64,000 nucleotides of DNA, taken from NCBI GenBank assembly GCA_905182905.1, contig CAJJDH010000002.1:56594-120593 (forward strand), read 5' to 3'. A program made the translations under genes and the position numbers. The DNA is from a marine gamma proteobacterium HTCC2089 (GTDB lineage: Bacteria > Pseudomonadota > Gammaproteobacteria > Pseudomonadales > Azotimanducaceae). The notes beneath the pieces were generated by a model, which did no database searches, was not told where the DNA came from, and was given only the letters and a program-made list of their open reading frames with translations. Below are positions 47,111 through 54,656 of this stretch, in pieces. Within the stretch, counting starts at the first letter, position 1. The number at the start of each line of letters is the position of its first letter.

Positions 47111-47503
47111 GAGACGAAAGTTCCTCTTTAAATTTTAGCAATGCAGATCAATTCAACCGCAAGCAACAACCCTCATTAGTTTCCATAAGTGCGGATTCGA
47201 CCCTGGCTCTAAAAAGCGCAGAAAAAGTCAAAACTCTACTTAAGAGAAAGAGAAGATCATTGTGGGACTTCAGAAGGCGGCGATTATGGAGGAACATCGC
47301 ACAGCTGTCTCCCTAATATCTCATCTTCTTGCTTATCTTCCTGCTTATCTTCTTAGCAACAACTAACCGGTAAAAATATAGCTTTGCGCAATAGACAAGA
47401 AATATCTGGGCAGAAAATGCCCCCTAGTCTGTGAGTGAAGTGCTAAAAACAGCGGAAGAAGAGCAAAACTATATTCACTTTGGAATTGTTTCTCCGAGGC
47501 GTA

Positions 47504-47520
47504 TGCACCAGAATAGAGCG
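47504..47520 (+). promoter_or_regulatory. NtrC-binding site 1 (distal, imperfect)
   Basis: TGCACCA-GAA-TAGAGCG. The left arm is a perfect match to the NtrC consensus TGCACYA-N3-TGGTGCA, the right arm is weak. Its centre is 40 bp from the second box and about 145 bp before the predicted start site, close to the enteric glnA enhancer at -140. Confidence 0.6.
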
Positions 47521-47542
47521 AGAGATTTGCAACCAGATATCG

Positions 47543-47561
47543 GCGCACCATAATGGTGCGC
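47543..47561 (+). promoter_or_regulatory. NtrC-binding site 2 (strong palindrome)
   Basis: GCGCACCA-TAA-TGGTGCGC, a perfect 8-bp-arm palindrome matching the NtrC consensus. It is centred about 105 bp before the predicted transcription start, as for the strong enteric enhancer at -108. Confidence 0.8.
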
Positions 47562-47631
47562 ATATTGACCCGCAGTGTCATGGCACATTCGAAAATGCCC
47601 TACACAACGTGGCATTCGTCATTCGAGTGAA

Positions 47632-47647
47632 TGGCACATTTCTTGCT
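47632..47647 (+). promoter_or_regulatory. sigma-54 promoter of the glutamine synthetase gene
   Basis: TGGCACATTTCTTGCT: -24 GG (47633-47634) and -12 GC (47645-47646) separated by exactly 10 bp, an almost perfect RpoN consensus. Transcription is expected near 47657. Together with the NtrC boxes this shows activation by phosphorylated NtrC when nitrogen is scarce. Confidence 0.88.
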
Positions 47648-47757
47648 GGTACTGGGGAGAGCATTTCAGCGGAATAAGCTGCGATAGATACGGGCTGCAT
47701 TTGCATTCGGCAACTCTTAACTAACGCTGATACACATATAAAAGGAGATCTTAAAAT

Positions 47758-48768
47758 ATGAAATCTAAACTTGAGTACATTTGGCTCGACGGTTATCAAC
47801 CTACGCAAAGCCTGCGCAGCAAGACACAAGTACGCGAAAACTTCGGCGGCACTCTAGAAGAATGCCCTATGTGGTCTTTCGACGGCAGCTCAACTGAACA
47901 AGCTGAAGGCGGCGACTCTGATTGCCTACTTAAGCCAGTGGCAATTTACCCAGACCCAGATCGTCAAAATGCATACTTGGTTATGACCGAAGTACTCAAC
48001 GCTGACGGCACACCACACGAATCAAATGGTCGCGCGACTATCGACGATGACGACGATGATTTTTGGTTCGGCTTTGAGCAAGAATATTTCTTATGGGATC
48101 CCGATACTCAACTGCCTCCAGGTTTCCCTCACGGTGGTTTCCCTGCTGCACAAGGCCCTTACTACTGTTCAGTTGGAGCGGCGAATGCATTTGGCCGTGA
48201 CTGTGTAGAAGAACACTTCGACATCTGCCTAGAAGCAGGCATCAATGTTGAAGGTATCAATGCCGAAGTAGCAGCTGGTCAGTGGGAATTCCAAGTTTTC
48301 GCTAAAGGCGCAAAGCAAGCGGGCGATGAGACATGGCTTGCACGCTACCTACTAGAGCGTACTGGCGAAAAGTACGGTTACATCATCAACTGGCACCCTA
48401 AGCCTCTTGGCGATACAGACTGGAACGGCTCTGGTATGCACGCAAACTTCTCAAACGAAGCTATGCGTACTTCAGGTAAAGAAGAAACCTTTACTAAGAT
48501 CTGTGAAAGCTTTGGCCGTAATATCCAAAGACACATCAGTGTTTACGGCGCAGAAAACGATCAGCGTTTAACTGGTAAGCACGAGACACAGTCTATTGAT
48601 CAGTTCAGCTACGGTATCTCAGATAGAGGCGCGTCCATCCGTATTCCAATCACTACTCACACAGATGGCTGGGTAGGTCGCTTGGAAGACAGAAGAACTG
48701 CTTCAAATGCTGATCCATACAAAGTAGCGGCAGCAATTGTGAAGACCACAAAGGAAGGTTTGGCTTAA
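47758..48768 (+). CDS. glnII: type II (eukaryote-like) glutamine synthetase
   Basis: 336 residues, the length of GSII (about 330-370) and not of bacterial GSI (about 470). Makes glutamine from glutamate, ammonia and ATP. The N-terminal beta-grasp region has the GSII-specific 'KLEYIWLDGY' (4-13) and 'MWSFDGSSTEQAEG' (38-51). The catalytic part has 'GFEQEYFLW' (105-113), 'GDTDWNGSGMHANFS' (218-232), 'SDRGASIRIP' (288-297) and 'EDRRTASNADPY' (310-321). An Asp-rich run at 96-101 is unusual. GSII has no adenylylation tyrosine loop, so GlnE control is not expected. Promoter and position are those of glnA. A strong AAGGAGA ribosome site precedes the ATG. Confidence 0.95.
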   Translation: MKSKLEYIWLDGYQPTQSLRSKTQVRENFGGTLEECPMWSFDGSSTEQAEGGDSDCLLKPVAIYPDPDRQNAYLVMTEVLNADGTPHESNGRATIDDDDDDFWFGFEQEYFLWDPDTQLPPGFPHGGFPAAQGPYYCSVGAANAFGRDCVEEHFDICLEAGINVEGINAEVAAGQWEFQVFAKGAKQAGDETWLARYLLERTGEKYGYIINWHPKPLGDTDWNGSGMHANFSNEAMRTSGKEETFTKICESFGRNIQRHISVYGAENDQRLTGKHETQSIDQFSYGISDRGASIRIPITTHTDGWVGRLEDRRTASNADPYKVAAAIVKTTKEGLA

Positions 48769-48790
48769 GCTAAGCTCTTCTAGTGAATGG

Positions 48791-48813
48791 CGCCCTCAGA
48801 TTATCTGAGGGCG
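48791..48813 (+). terminator. terminator hairpin after glutamine synthetase
   Basis: CGCCCTCAGA / TCTGAGGGCG, a 10-bp perfect stem with a TTA loop, 22 bp after the stop. The tail (TGTTCTCG) is only partly T-rich. It would end most transcripts from the sigma-54 promoter before ntrBC. Confidence 0.7.
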
Positions 48814-49065
48814 TGTTCTCGACCCTTGGTTCTTCTAAACCTTTCTTTCTGGGCGTTCGTCCCTTTCAGTTTTACCCCCAGCTTCATCAATATTCTGAGC
48901 TGTTCTCTTTATGGAATCTGCGTGGGATCTTTGTGAGACTTTTTATATGGTTGAGTGCTTACAAAGTAACTGTGTAAACGCTGACTGAAACTTCGTCTAA
49001 AGCGTTAAACGGACGGCGAACTTTCAGCAATCCTTACACCACCTCCCGCAAAAAATTACAGTCTA

Positions 49066-49791
49066 TTGCAGCACATACTTGCAGCTTTGTTATTAACCCA
49101 AGCCATGGGCTCGATGTTCATCAGCCAAACCCACAGCGCAGCAACAGCCCTGAGCTCAAAAACAGCCCTGAGCTCAAAAACAGCCCTGAGCCCCAAAACA
49201 GCCCTGAGCGAATCACATAAAGTAGATAAACATATTCCTAGAAAAGAAATTTGGCAGATCACTCAACCAAGGAGTAGCGACAATTCATGTACGACAGTCC
49301 CTCGCCAGATATTTACCGATAACCTAAAAGCTACCCATATCAAAAAAGCAGGCGAAATCCGGCGCTCAATGCCTTGGCAGAGGACAAATCTCTTAGCATC
49401 TAGCAGCCATCACTTAAAGGAGCCTAGCGCTTTGCAAAACGCCGAGACTCAAACTGACAAAACAACTAGGTATCAAGCACCCCTAGTGATCACTTCTCCC
49501 CTCGAGGGCCAACTACTGCGCAGTAATGCGGGACTAGTTGAAATAGAACTTCGCTTAAAATCGGACGGTGCAAACCTACGCTTGGAAATGAGCCTAGACG
49601 GAAAAGTTGTCGCCTCGAAACCGCTACAAGACAGTCAAACTAGCACTCAGATTAACTTTCAACTGCAGCAGGTCAGTCGCGGCACACACAGCCTTGTTGC
49701 AACCCTCTACCAACAAGAAGAACAAATTCAGCAAAGCCCACCTGTAACATTCACCCTCTTGCGAAGGTCCGTAATCCAACTTAGGCGGTAA
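49066..49791 (+). CDS. exported protein with tandem repeat and DUF4124-associated C-terminal domain
   Basis: 241 residues from a TTG start (alternative ATG at 49105). A hydrophobic N-terminal segment ('ILAALLLTQAMGSMF') serves as signal peptide. It is followed by a four-fold repeat of TALSSK-type hexapeptides, a low-complexity middle, and a C-terminal beta domain from about 145 ('VITSPLEGQLLRSNAGLVEI' to 'PPVTFTLLRR'). That last domain matches the second half of the DUF4124 proteins that lie between glnA and ntrB in Pseudomonas, but the DUF4124 half itself is not recognisable. Function unknown. Confidence 0.6.
   Translation: MQHILAALLLTQAMGSMFISQTHSAATALSSKTALSSKTALSPKTALSESHKVDKHIPRKEIWQITQPRSSDNSCTTVPRQIFTDNLKATHIKKAGEIRRSMPWQRTNLLASSSHHLKEPSALQNAETQTDKTTRYQAPLVITSPLEGQLLRSNAGLVEIELRLKSDGANLRLEMSLDGKVVASKPLQDSQTSTQINFQLQQVSRGTHSLVATLYQQEEQIQQSPPVTFTLLRRSVIQLRR
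49143..49214 (+). repeat. 18-bp in-frame tandem repeat
   Basis: Units begin at 49143, 49161, 49179 and 49197: the first two are identical (AACAGCCCTGAGCTCAAA), the third has three changes and the fourth keeps the first 13 bases. Each encodes six residues near the exported N-terminus of the DUF4124-associated protein. Confidence 0.88.
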
Positions 49792-49857
49792 CGTTACCTC
49801 CCTGACCCTACCTTCAGCCTAATTAAGCTGAAACAGCAATGACCGTTCACATATAGC

Positions 49858-49886
49858 TTGACCTTTTTTGGAGCACGCACTATTTT
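49858..49886 (+). promoter_or_regulatory. putative sigma-70 promoter upstream of ntrBC
   Basis: TTGACC (49858-49863), 17-bp spacer, TATTTT (49881-49886). The -10 element lies inside the NtrC box at 49876-49892, the arrangement expected for repression by NtrC. It would give a leader of about 370 bases. Confidence 0.5.
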
Positions 49887-49892
49887 GGTGCA
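49876..49892 (+). promoter_or_regulatory. NtrC-binding site upstream of ntrBC
   Basis: CGCACTA-TTT-TGGTGCA, matching the consensus TGCACTA-N3-TGGTGCA at all but the first base. It overlaps a sigma-70-like -10 element, as the NtrC site at the enteric glnL promoter does, and suggests autoregulation of ntrBC. Confidence 0.78.
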
Positions 49893-50263
49893 GCAAAGTT
49901 CGAGATACCGGAACAGAAGTTGTGTCAAAAGCTTACGCAGATGTTCACCAACCCCGTAGCAAACAAAAAATACGGGCTTAGTAGGGCCAGATGATAATGA
50001 TATAGGTTACTGATTTTAATAGTAAATTTTTCGTAATATTATTTATCTACGGCCTACTTTCGATCAAATACAGTCATAGGTTTTTAAACTGCAATTAGGT
50101 CACCAATATCGGCCCAATTATTGCTTTGAAGATAGAACAATAACCAAAAACACGAATTCAGAAATAAAATTTAAGCTAAACGTTGACTATCCAAAGATCT
50201 CGCAACGGCTGTTTTAAGACTGAGATATGACCAAATTAACGGCAGATTAGGTCAATTGAGCGG

Positions 50264-51385
50264 ATGATGAATCGAGCAAAACCACCATATAGAGAACATC
50301 TAAAGCAGCCCACATTGGTAGGGCTTTTAGATCATCTAGTTACCGCTGTTATTCTCCTAGACGCAGATTTGTGCGTACGCCTTGTAAATGCCTCCGCAGA
50401 AAGTTTGCTGCATATTTCAGCGGCGCAAATTAACGGCGACTCTTTAGACCAGTTCATTCTCAGATCTGATGATTTAATCAACTCCCTTCAAGTCGCATTG
50501 GATAATGGCCAACCTTTCACAAGCCGAGACATTCACTTGCAGCTACCAGAAAGCGTGGTCGAGCGCATAGACCTGACGGTTACAAACGTTGAAAACCCTC
50601 GAGGGCTGCTACTGGAAATGCACCCTACGAGCAGGCTCAACGCCATAAGCCAAGGTAACTCGCTGGAGTCTCAACAAGAAACCACCCGCAGCCTAATCCG
50701 TGGTCTTGCACACGAAGTGAAAAACCCCCTTGGCGGCATAAGGGGCGCTGCACAGTTATTGGATCGTGCCCTGCCCAGTGAAGAGCTAAAAGAATATACC
50801 CAAATTGTTATCTCTGAGGCCGACCGTCTGCGCGACTTAGTCGATCGCATGCTTGGTCCTTGGCAGCCATTAACTATGGAGCCGGTGATCATTGTTGAAG
50901 CTGCTGACAGAGTAATCAATATTCTCAAAGTGGAGTTTGAGCAAAATATAGATTGGATTAGAGACTACGACCCAAGTCTGCCTACGGTAGAAGGCGACGA
51001 AGATCAGTTGATCCAAGCGATCCTAAATATTGCTCGCAATGCTTGTGAAGCACTTGCCGAAACAGCTAACCCAAAAATCACAATCAAAACACGAGTAACA
51101 CGCCAATTTACTATTGGTAACAAGCGACATAAGTCAGTGCTGCAATTAGACATTTCAAACAATGGTCCGAGTATTGAACCTAAGTTTATAGAACAGATCT
51201 TTTTTCCAATGATCAGTGGCCGCGCCAATGGTTCAGGTCTTGGACTGTCTATTACACAAAATATAATTAGCCGCCACGAGGGTGCAGTACAAGTCCTTAG
51301 CAATACCGGCGTTACCACCTTTTCACTATTTCTACCGTTCTCCGCACTGGACACGGAACCAGCCAACACAGGAAGTATTAAATGA
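50264..51385 (+). CDS. glnL: nitrogen regulation sensor kinase NtrB (NRII)
   Basis: 373 residues, soluble. An N-terminal PAS domain (about 16-125) senses PII, then the phospho-acceptor H150 in 'RGLAHEVKNPLGGIRGAA', and an HATPase domain with 'ILNIARNACEAL' (N box) and 'GSGLGLSITQNIISRH' (G boxes). Phosphorylates NtrC under nitrogen limitation. Overlaps ntrC by 4 bp (ATGA). Confidence 0.96.
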   Translation: MMNRAKPPYREHLKQPTLVGLLDHLVTAVILLDADLCVRLVNASAESLLHISAAQINGDSLDQFILRSDDLINSLQVALDNGQPFTSRDIHLQLPESVVERIDLTVTNVENPRGLLLEMHPTSRLNAISQGNSLESQQETTRSLIRGLAHEVKNPLGGIRGAAQLLDRALPSEELKEYTQIVISEADRLRDLVDRMLGPWQPLTMEPVIIVEAADRVINILKVEFEQNIDWIRDYDPSLPTVEGDEDQLIQAILNIARNACEALAETANPKITIKTRVTRQFTIGNKRHKSVLQLDISNNGPSIEPKFIEQIFFPMISGRANGSGLGLSITQNIISRHEGAVQVLSNTGVTTFSLFLPFSALDTEPANTGSIK

Positions 51386-52770
51386 ACGGACACGTATGGG
51401 TCATAGATGATGACAGTGCCATTCGCTGGGTGTTGGATCGCGCGTTAAGTCAGGCGAGTATCCCAATAACAGCATTCAATACAGCAGACCAAGCACTACA
51501 CCACCTAAACGACGATGCCCCGCTGGCTATCATTACTGATATTAGAATGCCGGGCATGTCTGGGTTGGATTTCCTTGAGAAAGTTCAAGAAAGCCACCCT
51601 CAAGTACCGATCATTGTCATGACCGCGCACTCAGATTTACAAAGCGCAGTGCACAGCTTTGAGCGCGGTGCTTTTGAGTATCTGCCCAAACCCTTCGATG
51701 TAGATGACGCCGTTGCGGTAGTCCAGCGCGCTATTGCGCATACAAAAGAAGCTGAACCCCTAAGCAAAGCGCAGCCGGAGGAGCCAACAGAAATAATTGG
51801 TAGCGCGCCAGCCATGCAGGAAGTGTTTCGGGCAATAGGTCGGCTGTCTTCATCTAATGTCAGCGTACTCATTAACGGCCCATCAGGATCTGGTAAAGAG
51901 CTAGTGGCCAAAGCACTGCACCGTCACTCACCTCGGCAAAGCGGATCCTTTGTCGCCCTGAATGTGGCGGCAATCCCCAACGAGTTAATTGAAAGCGAAT
52001 TATTTGGTCACGAGAAAGGTGCATTTACCGGTGCCACTCAGCGCAGAATGGGGCGCTTTGAACAAGCCAACCACGGCACACTATTTTTAGACGAAATTGG
52101 CGACATGCCCGCATCAGCACAAACAAGATTGCTACGCGTACTTGCTGAGAATGAATTTTATCGAGTAGGCGGTCATCAGTCTGTACAAGTAGACGTTAGA
52201 ATAATTGCTGCCACACACCAAAACCTAGAAACCTTGGTAGAAAGAGGTACTTTTCGGGAAGATCTTTTCCATCGACTAAATGTCATCAGAGTTCATGTGC
52301 CAGCCCTTTCTGAACGCCGAGAGGATATATCTTTACTCGCCCAGCACTTCCTTGACAAAGCAGCCGTTGAACTAGGGGACGAGCCGAAGCGCTTAGATAT
52401 AGCCACGGCAAAATATTTATCCCTGCTACCCTGGCCAGGCAACGTACGCCAGCTTGAAAATACCTGCCGCTGGCTGCAAGTAATGGCAAGCTCACGAGTC
52501 ATCCTAATCGAAGATTTGCCCCCAGAACTACAACAAGATATTGAGGGCAAAAGTGATACCGATTGGGAAGCCGGATTGGAGCTGTGGGTCAGCCAGCTAC
52601 TGGATGACACTAGCAACACCACCGTTCTTGATACCGTAATGCCAAGGGTAGAACGGGTTATGATCAATGCCGCGTTAAGAAAAAGTAGTGGCAGAAAGAA
52701 GGACGCTGCAGAGTTATTGGGCTGGGGTCGTAATACTCTGACCCGAAAAATGCAGGAACTGGATTATTGA
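51382..52770 (+). CDS. glnG: nitrogen regulation response regulator NtrC (NRI)
   Basis: 462 residues. Receiver with phospho-acceptor D53 ('AIITDIRMPGMSGLDF'), sigma-54 activator ATPase with Walker A 'GPSGSGKE' (167-174) and the sigma-54-contacting GAFTGA at 214-219, and a Fis-type C-terminal helix-turn-helix ('DAAELLGWGRNTLTRKMQEL'). It acts on the sigma-54 promoter of the glutamine synthetase gene in this same window. Confidence 0.97.
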   Translation: MNGHVWVIDDDSAIRWVLDRALSQASIPITAFNTADQALHHLNDDAPLAIITDIRMPGMSGLDFLEKVQESHPQVPIIVMTAHSDLQSAVHSFERGAFEYLPKPFDVDDAVAVVQRAIAHTKEAEPLSKAQPEEPTEIIGSAPAMQEVFRAIGRLSSSNVSVLINGPSGSGKELVAKALHRHSPRQSGSFVALNVAAIPNELIESELFGHEKGAFTGATQRRMGRFEQANHGTLFLDEIGDMPASAQTRLLRVLAENEFYRVGGHQSVQVDVRIIAATHQNLETLVERGTFREDLFHRLNVIRVHVPALSERREDISLLAQHFLDKAAVELGDEPKRLDIATAKYLSLLPWPGNVRQLENTCRWLQVMASSRVILIEDLPPELQQDIEGKSDTDWEAGLELWVSQLLDDTSNTTVLDTVMPRVERVMINAALRKSSGRKKDAAELLGWGRNTLTRKMQELDY

Positions 52771-52867
52771 GTATCACTAAGCATTAATGAGTCATCCGAA
52801 ATGCTTATTTGCTAACGAAGATAAATGCCGGTGAGACTCCAGAGGTCTTAGCAAGCTACAATAGCCT

Positions 52868-53329
52868 ATGAACGTCGTACTTTATCAGCCAGAAATCCCT
52901 CAAAATACTGGCAACATTATCCGCATCTGCGCCAACACTGGCGCAAAATTGCACCTTGTAAAACCCTTTGGTTTTGAGTGGGATGACAAACGCCTACGCC
53001 GAGCAGGACTAGACTACCATGAGCTGGCGTTGGTGACACTGCATGAGGACTTTGAGGCATGCCAAATAGCGTTAGCAGATACACGCTGGTTTGCGCTAAC
53101 AACCAAAGCAAAAAGAAGTTACGCAGAAATTACATACCGACCTAACGATACTGTTTTGTTTGGGCAAGAGACAAAGGGTTTGCCTGCCTACATTGCCCAC
53201 CGTCTGAAGGACGAGCAGAAACTACGCATTCCAATGCAAGCGACATCGCGCAGTATCAATTTGGCCAACTCTGTTGCCATTACCTTGTACGAGGGCTGGC
53301 GCCAACAAAACTTCGACGGTCTATTGTAA
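52868..53329 (+). CDS. trmL: tRNA (cytidine/uridine(34)-2'-O)-methyltransferase TrmL
   Basis: 153 residues. SPOUT methyltransferase for the wobble ribose in tRNA-Leu. Knot motifs 'YQPEIPQNTGNIIRICANTG' at the N-terminus, 'LFGQETKGLP' and 'MQATSRSINLANSVAI' at the C-terminus. Convergent with secB, only 15 bp apart. Confidence 0.96.
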   Translation: MNVVLYQPEIPQNTGNIIRICANTGAKLHLVKPFGFEWDDKRLRRAGLDYHELALVTLHEDFEACQIALADTRWFALTTKAKRSYAEITYRPNDTVLFGQETKGLPAYIAHRLKDEQKLRIPMQATSRSINLANSVAITLYEGWRQQNFDGLL

Positions 53330-53344
53330 ACCGCCAGATTGGGC

Positions 53345-53869
53345 TTAGTGAGTCGTCACATCCGAGTCGTCTTTTTGCTCAGCCTCGCTAGCTTTTTCAT
53401 GCTCCTGCAGGGCCTTCACATACAGCGCTTCAAAGTTCACTTGGGCTAGTTGCAAGGGAGGGAATCCGCCTTTCACAACTAAATTGTCCATTGCTTCACG
53501 CAAGTACGGAAACAATGTATTGGGACAAGCTATGCCAATGATTTGACTCAACTGGTTAGGCTCTGCGCCTTGAATCAAGAAAATACCGCCCTGTTGAATT
53601 TCAACAATAAAGGCCACCATATTTTCTTCTAACGTGGCTGTAACCGTAGCAGACAAGATTACTTCTTGAAGATCTTCGCCAAGGCCTGTAGCTCGGGTGT
53701 TGATGTCGACCTTAATCTCAGGGCGCCATTGCTTAATAAACACTTCTGGCGAATTCGGAGATTCAAAGGACGAATCTTTCAAAAACACGCGCTCTATACG
53801 GAATTGAACCTGAGCCCTGTCAGCATCTTGTGCTTGCCCATTGTCACCAGTATTTTCACTTTCACTCAT
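53345..53869 (-). CDS. secB: protein-export chaperone SecB
   Basis: 174 residues. Holds preproteins unfolded for SecA. 'FRIERVFLKDSSFESPNSPE' and 'QQGGIFLIQGAEPNQLSQI' are SecB hallmarks, and 'CPNTLFPYLREAMDNLVVKGGFPPL' lies near the C-terminus. An acidic tail ends the protein. grxC, which usually lies between the rhodanese gene and secB, is absent. Confidence 0.97.
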   Translation of the reverse strand: MSESENTGDNGQAQDADRAQVQFRIERVFLKDSSFESPNSPEVFIKQWRPEIKVDINTRATGLGEDLQEVILSATVTATLEENMVAFIVEIQQGGIFLIQGAEPNQLSQIIGIACPNTLFPYLREAMDNLVVKGGFPPLQLAQVNFEALYVKALQEHEKASEAEQKDDSDVTTH

Positions 53870-53907
53870 AAAATTAACTCTTAACTGCCATTTTTAACTA
53901 CTAGCCT

Positions 53908-54324
53908 CTAACCTTTAACTACCGGAAGATTCTGTCCGCGCCATTCAGCGTAGCCACCCATTAAACGCGAGACATTAGAGAAGCCATTTTTCTTCAGCAA
54001 AGTGCCTGCAGAGCCAGAATGTTGGCCCATTTTACAAGCCACTACTATTGGGCGCTCTTTGTGCTTGGAAAGCTCACTCCACTTATCTTCTAAACTCGCA
54101 AAAGGAATGTTCACCGCATCTACAATATGCCCTTCTGCGAACTCTGCCTTGTCGCGCACATCAAGTACCAGAGCATTTTGCACATTGACCATACGTACAA
54201 GTTCTTGAGTACTTATAGTTGCACCGCCTCGCCCCGCCTCATTGCGGATAAAAAGTGCCAACAACACTACGAACGCCCCGACTAAAAGAGGGTGTTCGCC
54301 GATAAAAATAAAAAAAGCTTCCAT
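53908..54324 (-). CDS. membrane-anchored rhodanese-like protein (YibN type)
   Basis: 138 residues. N-terminal membrane helix ('HPLLVGAFVVLLALFI', about 10-25) then a rhodanese domain with catalytic Cys in 'VVACKMGQHSG' and CH2-like 'LVLDVRDKAEFAEGHI'. Located 38 bp upstream of secB on the same strand. Sulfurtransferase substrate unknown; the anchor and secB link suggest a role at the inner membrane. Confidence 0.92.
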   Translation of the reverse strand: MEAFFIFIGEHPLLVGAFVVLLALFIRNEAGRGGATISTQELVRMVNVQNALVLDVRDKAEFAEGHIVDAVNIPFASLEDKWSELSKHKERPIVVACKMGQHSGSAGTLLKKNGFSNVSRLMGGYAEWRGQNLPVVKG

Positions 54325-54656
54325 GGATTTCGCCTAGATATTGCGCCGGCGATTATACACTTCCACCGCCCAAACGGGGTGACTGATATAGAGAAATTTT
54401 ACCCCGTCATTTTCAGTATCTGCGGGCTCGGCGCTAGCAGCTATTTAGCGCCGCCAAATTTAACGCCGCTGTCAGATTGAATTTTTTCCTAAGCCTTTTT
54501 TTGCTAAGATTCAGCTCGGGTTTGGCGCTACAAAAATTCATCAGCTAATGATCTGCGAGCACGCCTAACTCGCCGCTGCAGAGTCGAATTGCTGCATGAA
54601 AAGTTAGAAGCCCCTTTAGAATATGTCTTTAAAAGAGCACCTAGGAGTACCACGCC
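54325..54656. other. intergenic region between the rhodanese gene and gpmI
   Basis: 332 bp between divergent genes. It contains a hairpin GGCGCTA (54430-54436) / TAGCGCC (54446-54452) without a clean T-run. Promoters for both genes must lie here; gpmI has an AGGAG ribosome site just before its start. No gene seen. Confidence 0.45.

Larger units (their letters stand above)
47111..47757. other. regulatory intergenic region upstream of glutamine synthetase
   Basis: 647 bp between typA and the glutamine synthetase gene. The left half has no recognisable element beyond the typA promoter; the right half carries two NtrC boxes and a sigma-54 promoter listed separately. A 100-base leader follows the predicted start site, ending in an AAGGAGA ribosome site at about 47742. 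Confidence 0.7.
49792..50263. other. intergenic region upstream of ntrBC
   Basis: 472 bp with no gene I can support. Near its left end lies a sigma-70-like promoter overlapping an NtrC box, listed separately. A hairpin CCCGTA (49953-49958) / TACGGG (49971-49976) follows. The right half is A/T rich and could hold a second ntrB promoter (TTGACT near 50183). I found no sigma-54 promoter. Confidence 0.5.

Noticed and set aside
47104..47677. Several 65-83 codon frames upstream of the glutamine synthetase gene
   Set aside because: They cover the NtrC boxes and sigma-54 promoter and have no ribosome sites.
49893..50263. Search for a sigma-54 promoter in front of ntrB
   Set aside because: No GG-N10-GC element of adequate match was found between the NtrC box and ntrB.
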